Under the pieces are notes generated by a model. The model did no database searches, was not told the DNA's origin, and was given only the letters and a program-made list of their open reading frames with translations. A program made the translations under genes and the position numbers. Source: Neurospora crassa OR74A (lineage: Eukaryota > Ascomycota > Sordariomycetes > Sordariales > Sordariaceae). From it: a stretch of 64,000 nt of DNA. The number at the start of each line of letters is the position of its first letter. Within the stretch, counting starts at the first letter, position 1. The DNA is taken from positions 8,039,917 to 8,103,916 of the forward strand of contig NC_026501.1 in NCBI RefSeq assembly GCF_000182925.2. The letters are read 5' to 3'. Positions 11,181 through 23,600 of this stretch are shown here, piece by piece.

Positions 11181-12248
11181 ATGCGAGGATGGACCGCCGT
11201 CTTGTTCATCATGCCAATCTTTCTTGCAGCGTTCTATCAAAGTAGAAACACCATCTCGCTTCTCCATCGCTGGCCGCCATCGTCTCGAGCTGCACTGCTA
11301 AACTCCCTGAGTTCTCCCTTCAACATCCGGATCTACCGTACCATGTCGACCTTCACCCACCCAAACTACGCGGTGCCCATAACCTTGCCCGAGGGTCTTT
11401 CCCAGGAGCAGCTTCTCGAATTTCATCCGTTTCGTGTAAGAGGAGCACTTTCCTGGCTATTCTCGTCCCCACGTGAGACACTGACAGGACTGGTACCTAC
11501 GCAGTCTTGGATATCCACGCTTGAGCACTCCCTTGGCCTGCAAGCCCAGAACCGTTCGCATCCTTTTCACCAGGACCCCTATGTGCTCCGCTCCGTGACA
11601 ATTCAGTCATTTGACCTCTTTGGCGGCAAGAGGCTTGGCTTCCTCAAGCTCCTCGCCGAAGTGACCAACAGCGCCGGAGAGAAACTCCCTGGATCGGTCT
11701 TCCTGCGAGGGCCAAGCGTCGCCATGCTTGTAATCCTGATCCCCGAAGATGCACCCGTCGACACCGACGAGCGCTACGTTGTACTCACCGTGCAGCCACG
11801 GATACCAGCCGGTAGCCTCGAGTTTGTTGAATTGCCCGCTGGCATGGTAGATCAAGAGGGCCAGTTCGTTGGGACCGCCGCAAAGGAAATCGAGGAAGAA
11901 CTCGGCTTGAAGATTCCCACTTCGGAGCTGAAGTCCCTGAGCGAAATGGCAGACATGTCCCCAAAGAGCGACGACGGCAAGATCCAGGACGGTAATCTTC
12001 CACGAGCCATGTACCCTTCGGCAGGGGGCTGCGACGAATACATCCCCATTTACATGCACGAGAGACGCGTGCCGCGGGACACGCTTAGTGACTGGACGGG
12101 TCGACTTACGGGGCTCCGTGAGCACGGTGAGAAGATATCCCTGAAGTTGATCAAGATGCAGGATCTGTGGCGCGAGGGCGCAAGAGACGCCAAAAGCCTT
12201 GCGGCGGTGGCCTTATGGGAAAGCTTGCGAAGAGAGGGAAAGCTCTAA
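11181..12248 (+). CDS. Nudix hydrolase, ADP-sugar diphosphatase (NUDT14/AtNUDX14 type)
   Basis: Predicted to hydrolyse ADP-glucose, ADP-ribose or related nucleotide sugars to AMP and sugar phosphate. Exons are 11181-11435 and 11505-12248. The 69-nt intron has donor GTAAGA, branch CTGAC and acceptor CGCAG; its removal joins FHPFR to SWISTLEHSLG, as plant NUDX14 reads at this point. The body has FDLFGGKRLGFLKLLAEV, FLRGPSVAMLVIL, VELPAGMVDQEGQFVG and a Nudix box at 11841-11909 ending in KEIEEELGL. The usual Arg of the box is Lys, and the Glu after Gly is displaced, as in NUDX14. SAGGCDEYIPIY and TGLREHGEKI are further family signatures. An ATG at 11343 would give 278 residues; the upstream ATG at 11181 gives 332 with a hydrophobic, Arg-bearing head that could target an organelle. 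The start is uncertain. Confidence 0.88.
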   Translation: MRGWTAVLFIMPIFLAAFYQSRNTISLLHRWPPSSRAALLNSLSSPFNIRIYRTMSTFTHPNYAVPITLPEGLSQEQLLEFHPFRVRGALSWLFSSPRETLTGLVPTQSWISTLEHSLGLQAQNRSHPFHQDPYVLRSVTIQSFDLFGGKRLGFLKLLAEVTNSAGEKLPGSVFLRGPSVAMLVILIPEDAPVDTDERYVVLTVQPRIPAGSLEFVELPAGMVDQEGQFVGTAAKEIEEELGLKIPTSELKSLSEMADMSPKSDDGKIQDGNLPRAMYPSAGGCDEYIPIYMHERRVPRDTLSDWTGRLTGLREHGEKISLKLIKMQDLWREGARDAKSLAAVALWESLRREGKL

Positions 12249-12337
12249 TTCAAACACGAGTAGGCGGCATACGTGTGCCGGGTATTCTTGAGAATAACGC
12301 TGGATGGAGATGTTCGCGACTCTCGCCATCATTCCTT

Positions 12338-13230
12338 CTACGGCCTACTCACAAGTCCGAATTTCTGCGCAATTTGAATTCCCTTGGCGAAACTGGCCAG
12401 GCGCGCATCAAGCGCATATCCTTGAGCCTCCCATCTGACACATTCGTCCCACAAACCGTCGAGCTTAACGTGAAAGACCTCGATAAACTCGTTTTCCTCC
12501 AGCTCGGGTTTCAAGTTTTGGTTCTCCGGCAGGCTCATGTCCACGCTGACCTCGACTAGTTTGAAGTTGGTGTTACAGAACCCGGGGTCTGACAAACCTA
12601 GGTGATTAGCGTGCGAGAACTGACATCCAAGGTGATTAAACGAATTACATACCGTTAAACATGATCGGCGACGTCGTCAAAGCTTGCGCAACATAGCCTG
12701 TCTCTTCCTTGAGCTCCCGGACAGCAGCCTGTTCGGCTGTTTCCTCTTTATCTACCAAGCCAGCAGGAAGCTCTATGCAGATCTTATCAAGAGGTGGACG
12801 ATATTGCTTCTCGAGAAGAATCTCGCGGCCTACGAGGTCAATTATCAACCATGCCAATAGTGATAAGAGGAAGAAACTTACCAGTGTCCTTTTCCAAAAT
12901 GGCAACAACGCTTACACCGTCAAAGGGACTGCCCTCGGGACGAGTGGTCCGCTCCGCGTGTTCCCATGTCCGGGTGACGCCGTCCTGGCCGATGTAGGTT
13001 GTCCTGAGCGGAAATGGTAAGTATCGTGACCGCATAGGCAGGCAAGATACCACAAGCAGCGTTTCGGTTACGCTTGTGCCAGCTGAATAGGGACTTACTT
13101 GACTAGTCTCTTCCACTCGGCCTCACTGTTAGGCTATGCTTGATGGTCAGCATCGACCTGCATTGGTCAAGGGGGTCAATCAACTCACCAAAAGCTCGGT
13201 AGAGATCACTCTCGCCTTGCCTTGCGACAT
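12338..13230 (-). CDS. ysa1: ADP-ribose pyrophosphatase, YSA1-type Nudix hydrolase
   Basis: Cleaves ADP-ribose to AMP and ribose 5-phosphate, a detoxification and signalling role. Five exons (13189-13230, 13099-13133, 12882-13003, 12653-12829, 12338-12588) join in phase to 208 residues, the usual family length. Features in order: SEAEWKRLVK, then TRTWEHAERTTRP, EILLEKQYRPPLDK, and a full Nudix box from Gly90 (GLVDKEETAEQAAVRELKEE with TGY after it) carrying every consensus residue. DPGFCNTNFKLVEV and ENQNLKPELEENEFIEVF follow. It ends 89 bp from the stop of the other Nudix gene, on the opposite strand. The fifth exon has two possible acceptors 9 nt apart; the one at 12588 gives MFNDPGFCN, the family reading. 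Introns are 52-95 nt. Confidence 0.92.
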
Positions 13231-15404
13231 TTTTTCGAGTAATTTCGCACTGGTCACTACCAGCTGTCTGACTGTTCGAGTTCCTCTGATAGAAGGTGGT
13301 AAGTAGCAGCTGAGCAAAGCGGATGAACCTTTGCGTTACCCCAAGGCCGCTTGGAAAGTGGCCTACAGCTGAGGTAGGTAAAGATTGTGGCGGCCCGTGG
13401 GACACCTCCAAGCGGATTGCGGTTGGTGCCGTGTCAATCAGTGGGGCTGCCGCCTGAAACATCCATCCATACACTAGCGATGCCGGGAGTACCCTCAATC
13501 GGTAGGTACACTACTTCCTTGACCAGGGCGTATGACCTACCTGACTAAGTAACCAGGACTCTAGCACGCCATCAATCGCGGGGTCAGTACGTAGGGCGGA
13601 TTCAGTCACGTCGTTTTCGAAAGGCCTTCTTTTCTTATCTCAAACTATTTCTGGTAAGAGTTTCCTCTGGGGGTATCAGGAGTTTAACGCATCGATATCA
13701 ACTTGGGAAAATCCGGATTGAATATCTCTACTTCTATGTACACCTGCTGAGTAAGGTTTGTCTATAATTCGCTTATCCAAAGGTACGAGGTTTGTCCTTG
13801 TGCTGAGCCATCTCATCTTACGTGATCAGACTAATCCATGACCAGCCTTATTCCATCTTCCAAATATGCTTTAAACCACAAGACTAATCCCATGATAAGA
13901 TCGCGGTACTCCTTATCCATCTATAAGGCGCCTCTCGGAATAAAAAACAGATAGGCGGCGCCTCTTCCTTCTCTTATCGCGCCTATTTGCCGCACGTACC
14001 TGCACACCTGATGCCGTCGTTCGGAACCTGATGTTTGAAGGGACGAGGTGTGTGAGGAGAAGCCTGTCGAATGCCTCTCATTCATATCCACGTGGTTGCT
14101 CACACCTTCCACTTTACGCCTTGAATTACCAGATTCGAACCGAGTGGCGGACTGTGGCCGGGGGCTATGTACAACCGGAGAACTTGGAAGCTTTCACTCT
14201 CACTCTTCCTCCTTCGACAGCGACTGGCTCAAGAGATGGGTGCCTGCCGGACTCAGTGCTGCCTTTTTAGTGTCTAATGAGTAACACCAGACCAGATGCA
14301 TGTCCACAAACAAACGGCTGTGTAGCCATGGGTCAGACCGCGTTGGAATACACACCACGTGGACACCCACTGATCCAAAAGGATGGTGAGAATGGGTTTT
14401 GTGCACGGCATAACTGTCAAGAGTTGTCTGCCAGGCCACACTATCCACAGACCACCCTCTTCGTTGTCAAGTACAATTTCTGGTCGTGTTGACTGATCAC
14501 TTTGGCATGCGTAGACTTGATATTGCACAGGTTATGACAAACACATCCCGTCCTCCCAGTCGCTCATTCCAGAATCAATCTCGATAAGGGTCGGATGAGC
14601 TCGAGTCCAAGGCTGAAACAACATCCCCAGCAGTCACAGGAAGATGTCCAGTGTCTTAGATCCTGTCATCCACGTTCAAGTGCTGAGCCAGAGGCACAGG
14701 ATCTTACCTCAAACAGACTGACCCAATTGTCACGAAGATCCCCCGGGCGAGTGAGGCGCAAAATAGGCGCAAGTCGTCCCAGTCCCATTATCCTTGCCAC
14801 AAAACACTATCACCTCCTCACTCTCTTCTATTCTTTCAAGGTTTCCTTACTCTCACTTAGAGCAAGGCTCATCACAAGCTTCAACGCCTGCCAGACTCAC
14901 AACCGATACACCGCTGAGTATCTCATTCATCTTTATCTACTGGTACTGCATACACATCCGTTTTGTTTATGCTGTGCCTCAAACTGTGGGTTCCTAAGAC
15001 CACGCCCTTTTTGGGCGGCCACATCCGTTGTGATATCCCCAATTTTGATTCGTTTACTCGTTATCTGTCACTTATTGCCCATACATGCCGGATCCGAGGT
15101 TAATTAGGGTGTAGTGTGGACATAGGATACCCTATCACGAGTACGACGCCTTGTTCTGGGCCGTTGCTCACGGTACCATACCACTCAACGTTCCGATCAC
15201 CGTACCCAAAACTCAACCGCTTCAGTTGGTATGCATGCAGTCTGATGTTGTTCCCCCAGTGCTCTTAAAATGATTTGTTTATCCCAATTCTCTACCTACC
15301 CTTTGCCATATCCGAGTTCTTGGAGTGTCAACTAGAATCAAGGTTTACTGACTAACCTATGCCATCTCCTCCATATCTTGATCTCACTACTAGCTATTTT
15401 GAAA
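13231..15404. other. 2.2-kb intergenic region, divergent promoters
   Basis: Lies between the start of the ysa1-like gene and the start of the MFS gene. I see no convincing exon. An open frame of 170 codons from an ATG at 14595 has no recognisable feature and is more likely leader sequence. No tRNA could be folded around the GGTTCGAATC-like string near 14130 (- strand). Confidence 0.45.
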
Positions 15405-17481
15405 ATGGCTTTTTACAGAGATTATGAAGAGGAAGGAGTGGTACTAGGTCAGCAACGAGCTTCTTCTCCACTGTCTCTATTCACAAATGATTCCACCCCT
15501 TTGTTGCAATCCCCAGTTCCAGAACTCAGCTACGCCGTCATCGATATCAATCCCCGGATAACTTACACCGCGCGTGGGAGAGCAGATACCATTGGCACCT
15601 CATCTACCGATACCGCCGTTGACTCCAATGCCAACAACGCCGACGATGCAGACCAAGAACAGTATAACTCCCTACTCGAGGCCCGAAGAAAACGTTTAAA
15701 GGCCAAAATCATTCCGCTTTGTCTCAGCGTCATGTTCCTCCTTGACCTCAGCGTTGGGCTCAGTGTGCCACCAACTAACGCTGTGGAGGAGAGCATCATT
15801 TGTCGCAACTTACACCCGGACGTTGTCTCGCGATTCGAAAACAGCACGGCGAGCATACTTCTAAGCGATAATCCAGCGTGCAAGGAGGACGATGTTCAGA
15901 GCTACTTGGCCACGTTGCAGGGGTGGCAGGCCACTTTTGACTGCATCCCAAGCATCCTCATGACGGTACCGTTTGGTATTTTGTCGGATAAATGGGGCCG
16001 AAGACCGGTGCTTGCGCTAGCGTTGCTGGGGTCTATGTTGCAGATGTTTGCGTTGTCTACTATCCGTATGTGTGGCTCTTGGATCTGGTAGTTTGGTGGT
16101 GGTAGACTTGCAACTGAGCGCATCGCAGTATTCCTCCCGAACATTTTTCCGATATGGACGGTTTGGCTTACCTCTTCGTTTCTACTGTAAGTCCACTTCC
16201 CAAGTGTTGGCCCGAGTGAATGGAATATCCTCGTCTGACCGAAGCCAACGCATCAGCATCGGCGGAGGTGGAGGTATCATCGCAGCCATGCTCTATACCT
16301 TCATATCCGACATCGTCCCCATCGCTGAACGAGCCACGCTTTTTTTCCAGATGCACGCTACTTACCTCACAGCGCGCATGATTTCTGGGCCTATAGCTGG
16401 CTCACTCATGATCACAAGTCCCTGGATTCCACTCGTCCTCTCTCTGGGCCTCATGACTCTCGCGGCCGCCACTACCCTTGTCTTCCCCGAAACTAGACAT
16501 CTGAAAGCCCAAGCTTCATCGACCAAACGGCTAGACAATGAAGATATTTCAACCTATCCCTCCACAGAAGACGAAGGCGTTGGTAAGCCCATGTTATCCT
16601 CCTCCTTACCACGGCTCTCCCCCCTTACCCAACCTCAGGCTCAGCAACCCATCACCACCAGGATCAACGGCCTCGCCACCTCCCTCCACTCTTTCACCCA
16701 CTTCCTCACCACCAACAAAAAAATCTGTATTCTCACCCTCGCCCTCGGCCTTGTCGTCATCGGCAAATATGCCCAAGTCCTCCTACTCCAATACGCCACC
16801 AAGCGCTTCCACTACTCCTGGTCCGAAGCTTCGTATCTGCTCACCATCCCGAACTTTACTTCGCTGATAACCCTCCTCTTCATTCTGCCGTTTGTTTCCT
16901 CCTTGCTGCTTGGCACTTCTTCTCCTCCTCCCCTTCTTTCTACCTTTTCTTCCTCCCTCTCCTCTTCTGATACCTCCCACACCTCTTCTGGGACACACTT
17001 CTACCACCTAAACCTCACCCCCCTCACCCCGTTACAAAAGGACCTCCACTTAGCCCGCGCCTCCTCCCTCCTCCTAACCCTTGGCTGCCTCCTCATTGCC
17101 CTCGCCACGACCCGTTTGGGTTTTACCTCGGGGATGATCCTCTTCGCTTTAGGTTCCGGGTTAGGCTCGACGTTAAGAAGCTTGTTGAACGCGTTAGTGG
17201 ACGAGGAGCACATGGGCCTACTGAATAGCGTGGTGGGATGGTTGGAGATGGTGGGCATCATGGTTGCGGGACCGGTGTTAGCAGAGGGAATGAGTGAGGG
17301 GTTGAGGAGGGGCGGCGGTTGGGTGGGGTTGCCGTTTTGGATGGCCGGGGGGTTGCTGACGGGGGCGAGTGGGTTGGTTTGGGTTGTGAGGGCTGGTGGG
17401 GAGGATGAGAAGGGAAAGAGAGAGGCGAATGTGAGTGGGAGGAGGGAGGGGGGAGGAGACGGGGAAGGAGAAGAGGTGTGA
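15405..17481 (+). CDS. Major facilitator superfamily transporter
   Basis: Proton-coupled or uniport small-molecule carrier of the plasma membrane or vacuole; substrate unknown. Exons are 15405-16065, 16129-16186 and 16257-17481, giving 647 residues. The small 58-nt middle exon encodes FLPNIFPIWTVWL and is held by both phases. A cytosolic head of about 100 Ser/Asp/Asn-rich residues precedes the first helix (IIPLCLSVMFLLDLSVGLSV). The loop between helices 2 and 3 carries the MFS signature GILSDKWGRRP. IGGGGGIIAAMLYTFISD, ERATLFFQMHA and WIPLVLSLGLM mark helices 4-6. A long Ser/Pro/Leu-rich central loop separates the two halves, and the tail is Gly/Glu-rich. The family resembles a large fungal group whose first extracellular loop holds a VEESIICR-like motif. 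Confidence 0.88.
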
Positions 17482-20400
17482 ATGAAAGGTGCAGGTGAGA
17501 GGAGAAGGGGAGGCGTGTGTTATTCAAATTATGCGGATGGTACTTCTATTAGTTTATCGTCTCTTTTTTCGGTATCAATAAAGGAGTCATGGCTGATCCT
17601 GAAGGAGAGTAGTGGTTGGCACTATTTATGAACACCACCATGTTTGGACTTTGGTACCAGGGATTTTAGATTCCGATGTGGGATCACCCTCCAGACTATG
17701 TTTCACTATAAAAAGAACTTGTACGGGTCTCTGTTGATGTGTAAAAACTGTAGAGAGCTAGATGTTTCGTATAAGGGAAGTTGAGATGAAAATTGGACAA
17801 GAAAGGTCCAAAGAGGAAAACAACAAACAAAAAGATGCAAAAAATAACATACAACACTTGGGATTCGCTGGTCGTCACCGACCCAACTACTAGTCAAGCG
17901 ATTGGTAGTTTATCTATGGGAGAGCGGACGGGATCCCGAGTTTTCTACCATCTATGGTCGTATGTGTCTTTTTCTTTTCAAAATTGATTCTAAGTGATGC
18001 GGTTTCCTCCTTTCATTCTTTCATTCTTTCTTCTTTTTTTCTTTTCAAAAAGGTGGAGTGAGGATTCTGTCGTTTTGCGTGAAGGAAGCGGCGACATGGC
18101 TTCCCTTTAACGGTAAAATATTATGCTTTTGCCAAGACTTAGGAGGCGGCCAGTCGGATGCTCCCAATTGATCCATATCTACATATTGACTTATGCCCTG
18201 CAGATACCTTAGAATTTGCATTGCTTGGCGGTATCAACAAAGTCGTCAAGTATCGCAAGTTCCTCAAGGTCTGGGCAAAAATGGACCATTTTCACCGTTG
18301 ACCTATCATCCAGTCTTGGCACTTGGGGACGAGATCCGTCCATCCCAGCTACCTCTAGTAACAACAATTTTGTGAGATGGGGGAGCACGGAATGGTCATG
18401 GCATGAAAGTTAGTCCTAACGATGGTCCAGCTAAATCAAAGTCACAATCGGGATAGACATCCGAGACTAGGTCGGCTTCCCACGGAGTTTCACACCCTTG
18501 TTGAGATCAAGTCTTGGCAGAAATTTCCAGCTTGAAAATCTCGACCTCTTTGCTGGGGGCTCTGCTCTCTCTGCTCACTCGATGCGCCGCCGCCTTCATG
18601 ACTTGAACGTCAAGGGAAGAAAAGTCCGAGACGCAAACTCCTTTTAAGGGAAGCTGAAAAGCAACGGCATTGTATCATGAATAGGAACTATTGGTTACTC
18701 TCAAGTTGTCAACTCTGTCGTTTCCCCCCTCCCATAGTGATTGTTTGCTTGCGGACAGGGTGTGGGTAACGGCACAACAAACCACAAAGAATTGATCTGT
18801 TTGGTTTCTGGTTCATGCTTTCCCCGCCGACCGAGCGCCGACCTACCTACCAAATCGGGCAGGGCACTCACTCCCTGCAAAGGGACTGGAGCGTCATGTG
18901 AAGCATTTTTCCACGTGCGCGGCAGGTCGCCGTCCAGTCAGTGCAAATGGCACGTACCGAAATCGTCGCATGTTGATCAGTGTACCGCGTACTTAGCCAA
19001 CACTTGCACCACACTTTAACACTGACATCACTGAAGTCCAAGGCCAATCAAATGAAATTGGGTTTGATATGCTATGATGGAGACCCGTCCATGGTCATTA
19101 CACGTGCGGCATTGGGATTCCAAGCTGGCGATCAACCCCATCCCAGGGATAGACATGAATGACAGACAATGGACACCGCGGCTGTCAGACGAACGGTCAA
19201 CGGCCCGGTCCAATCGAATCAGGAGCGGACGTCATTTCCGGTGGCATACCCCTGACGATCAGGCACAACCCCTGGAAAATCTTGGCTCATTGAAGCGCAA
19301 CTTGGACAAGTTCCGTCGTTCGAGATTCAAACACGAACCCCCCCGGACTTTGGTCAACTGTTAACAACATGGATAGTACCAGATGCTGTCTTTGTCGTAT
19401 CGGCGGCGGTATGTAGACACAAAAACAATTTGCGACATGTTCGGCTGGTTTGGTTGCGCGCGGGGTGCTAGCAGTCTGTCTGGACAAACTAAGCCTTGGA
19501 GGATGAAACGATAGACTGAGGACTGGAGAGCGGGAGTCGGAGCTTCGGGAGAGCTTCACTCAGTCCCGTGTGGACATGTGCCAACGGCCGGATTGCGACG
19601 GTAGCCGGCGCTACGGACTATTTTCTGCCCGTCTTCAGACTGGTTCCGTTCCAGATATTTGATGACATTGCATCCGGTTCCATTTTGGCATGATGGTCAT
19701 CTGCTAGGTATGGAAGCTCACCAAGATGCTTCTAGTGTACAGAATAAATAGGTACAGATTGACCCAACCCCTGGCCACGACGCTACACTAGCGGAAAAAG
19801 CGAACAAGCACCCTGTCTGGTCGCTCCACCCACGCGACGTTCATTTGACGGCGCAATCCCAAATACCGCACGACGCCCTCGACAGCGGCCTTCTTTTCCT
19901 CCTTTTTCATCTCTTCTCCCGCTTCCCTTCGCACCCCTGTCGAGAAGCGCACGGTTGCTGGTGATAGCAGCAACCTGCCAACCTTGTTTATCGTCCGTCT
20001 AGTCTTTCCTCTCCCGTCACTCTCCTTCACAACAGCAACAACAACAGTCATTCGACAACCTTCCCATTTGGGATCTGATCACTCGTTTTATCTTTTCTCT
20101 CTCAGTTATTTTTTTATTTTATTTTTTTATTTTGATTGTCCTAAGTCTGTCGCCAATTGGCTGCTGCAATTCGACATCCACGTCCCTGCGACCACACCAA
20201 CACGTTCATTTTACACTCCCGCGCCCGGATCGCGCACCAACGCCGAGAAGCTTGAAGACACTCGCTCATAGTCATTTGGATATCCAGTCAAGAGAACGGC
20301 AACATCGACAACTGGGACCGGCTCGCCAGACCTCAACTCTGTGAAAACTATACCATACACGTTCTGTTTCCCCGTCGACATGGGCTGTTTATAGACAATC

Positions 20401-20614
20401 CTCTTGGACCAACAACAACGTTCTTTTCCGCCATTCGGTGCTTCACCTACCCAGGAACAGGTGGTCTTGCATTGTCATCACAGCAGCTGGGTTGGTGATA
20501 GTCTTTACTCTTGCCGCCTGATCGGCCGTTAGCTCTAATCTCTTTTTCGCGCAGTAATGTGTTTTTTGTGAACCTTGAATCTTTCGTTGATCCAGTCATT
20601 CGTTTATCTTCAAA
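17482..20614. other. 3.1-kb intergenic region and long leader of the next gene
   Basis: Holds the 3' UTR of the MFS gene and the promoter and probable long CT-rich 5' leader of the gene at 20615. T-rich runs lie near 18015-18050 and 20100-20140. Short open frames occur but none has coding character or splice partners I can support. Confidence 0.45.
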
Positions 20615-23600
20615 ATGGTATCGCTATTCGGTATCAAGTTCGGCGACAAGAAAAAGGGGTACGCATCTTTCCCATGCCATCATGACCACCACACCGATAC
20701 TGATGGCGCAAACAGGAAGCCCGAAAGAGCAGCGGCGGGGGACAACAGCTGTGCGGACTCTGAGAAATCGGTATCCCTGCAACGAGCCATCACCAACGAA
20801 AGCAGCCGATCCGATGCAGCGGCATCCCCGATTCTTCCTCCGCCTGGCATCGCTCCCTATGCGCACGGCATCGGCGCCCAAAACCACGCCACTTCGAGCA
20901 TGTCCAACCTTGCCGACCTGCATAGCAACAACGCTTCCGGCGTCAAACACTATGCCTCGGATGCGAACCTGCGGGCCAAGTTTGGCGCCATGAACGGGTC
21001 TGCGGCAAGCTTGGCACACGGCCCGGGTCCGGTTCTGTCGCCGCGCCCCCAAACTGCGAACGCCAAGAGCAAACCGTGGGACAATTCTGACCTTCCCGAT
21101 ATTCCCACGATAAAGAAGGCCTCTACCGCACCTGTCGCGCCCAAGTCCCCCTTGAATCAGGTTGCCACGGATTTTCCAGCCATTCCCATGAGCACCAACG
21201 TCGTTCACTCGCCAGTGGAGAGGAAGGTGGAGGCAGGTGTGAGACTGGTTCAGTCGGACGATGATGCGGAGGACGTGCAAGGGCCGATTTCGAAAGACCA
21301 GCAAATCCTCGAGCGAAATGTTGGGGAGGATAAAATTTCGGACGAGATGTCGCCCACTGAGCCTTTGGCAAGACCTCACTATACGTCTCTGCTAGATCCC
21401 CTCAATGGGCCAGGCCCGGTTCTGAAGAATATCGACGAGAGACCCAGTAGCCGGGGCGGTATGCAGGATGCACCGGGCCCCGTGTTCAGAGGGAACATTG
21501 ATGAAAGACCAGGTAGCCGAGGAGGAGTGCATGGCGGGCCTGGTGGCCCTGGACCGGTGTTTCGAGGCAACATCGACCAAAGACCGGGAAGTCGTGGTGG
21601 GATGCACGATGGTCCAGGTGGTCCCGCCCCAATCTTTCGTGGTAACATTGATCAGAGACCCGGTAGCCGAGGTGGAATGCCCATGAGTGGCCCCAACGGA
21701 CCGCCTCGCCCCTTTCCGGCTCCTGGCCATGGTCCTCCTCGCCATGGACCACCCACGCATGGTCTTCCACATCCACCCGCACCTCGCACAGGAGCTCCAG
21801 GACCCCGCGGACCCGGTCCCCATCCGGGCCCTCACCCAGGACCTCCGCGCCAAGGCCCGCCTTACCGAGGACCGATGCCGCATCAGGGACCTCCTCATCC
21901 GGGTACACCCAACCGAGGACCACCACGCCAGGGACCGCCTCCCCATGGCATTTCACCTCAGGGCACTCCCCGCCAAGGGTCTCCTCACCAGGGACCTCCT
22001 CGACACGGATCTCCCCATGGCGCTCCTTATCGTGGAACTCCCCCTCCTCATGGACCTCCACGCGGGCCCCTTCCCCATGGGCCTCACCAGTCTGGCCCTC
22101 ACTCTAGTCCTCATGGTACTCCACATGGACCTCCCGGCCCTCTGCGTCCCGGTCTTCGTGGCCCCCTTATTCAAGGATCACCCCGTCAAGGCCCTCCGCA
22201 TGGCGGTCCCACTCCGCTTTCTGCGCCCAACAAGCCGCTTCCTCAACAGCCAGGTGGACCTACACCTCTTTCCGCGCCCAACAAGCCACTACCTCAACAA
22301 CCAGGCGTAGATACTCGTGGTCCTCTGCCACACGGGCATGCTACTTTGGGGGACCTCCCACGCCTGCAGATTCCTGGTTTGCATAGCCGTCCTCAAAGCC
22401 CCGCTGTGAGGGCTCTTGGCCCGGCCAAACGTAGCCAGGAGGATGAAGCAAGTCCGAGATGTATTTCCAGACCGGATGTAGTTCAGTCACCAAAGAGTAT
22501 ATCCGCGGCCGAAACCGGGAGTAACTCGCGCTCGCCCTCGCCTCCGGAATCCATCGCAGAACACCTGCTTGACGACGATGATTCGATTTTCTCCAGGCCG
22601 ATAATCAAGACCCTCGGAGCGAGACGTGACACCTTGACCGTCGTCTCCCCTCGAAGACAAAGTCTTTCGATGAGGATCGAAGAACTGGAGAGGAGCCTCA
22701 TCGGTGCCCAGAAAGGCCGAAGCCTGGACGACCAGCAACGTAGCTTTGACGACAAGAGCCTCAACTCCGCTAGCAACATTTACAGCCAGTTACATTTGTC
22801 GGAGGACGAAGACGATGACGAGCCAATTCTATCATCGATCCAGCCTGCGCCGCTGCGTACTCCAACCAGAACCAGCGCGGCTAACCCGATGGTCGCCGAC
22901 ATGTTTTCCGAGTCACCGACCGCAGAAGACCCGCCAACTCCGATTGCCAAGGACGATCCTGAAACGCCCATCATCTCGAGCCATCCCGGATCATTCAGCA
23001 GTGCGGGCGGTAGCGGCTATGGAATACCAACCCCGAGGAGAGGAGGGCCACCGGCAGCAGCTTTCAGAACTCGTCGTCCTGCTCTCGAAGAGTACAGTTT
23101 GTACAGCGGTCGATCAACACCTGTTTCTCGCCCAGGAAGATCGGACACAGCATCCACAACCGGCGGCAACATGAGCTCTCCGTACCCGGGCACCGCCGAC
23201 AGTAGCACATTCAACTCGCCCCAGCGATCCAACACTCCGCAGCTCTGCCATCCCCCTCCGCGACGTGACTTCAACCCGCCGACGCCGGCCCTGACTCCTG
23301 ACCCGGAACCGCATCGACCAGCCGTCAGCCCGCTCGCCAACGCCGGCTTCAACTTCGATTTCGGCCCTACCGGCTCGAACCAAAACATCAGCCCCAGCTC
23401 CACCTTTGGTGATCCGACCTCCGCCTCGTCCCTTACAACCACGGGCCCACCAACGCCCGACTCCATGATCGGTCCCGGCCCCGCCATCATCTCGCCCCTG
23501 AAGCCCGCCCCGCCCGCCCCGCGCGCCTCGACCCTCAACCGGCCCCACATACCCGCGCCGCTCAACTTCAACTTCAGTCCCGACGCCGACTCGCGTAGCA

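Noticed and set aside
14120-14160. tRNA T-arm-like string (GGTTCGAATC on the minus strand)
   Set aside because: The five bases on either side do not form a T-stem and no acceptor or anticodon stem could be built.
14595-15107. 170-codon ATG frame upstream of the MFS gene
   Set aside because: No domain, no codon bias and an unusual Cys/His/Leu mix; more likely promoter or leader sequence. Transcript data could reverse this.
21687-22310. Second open frame (207 codons) over the Pro/Gly/His repeats
   Set aside because: Repeat tracts with biased composition are often open in several frames; the long frame through 24001 explains the region.
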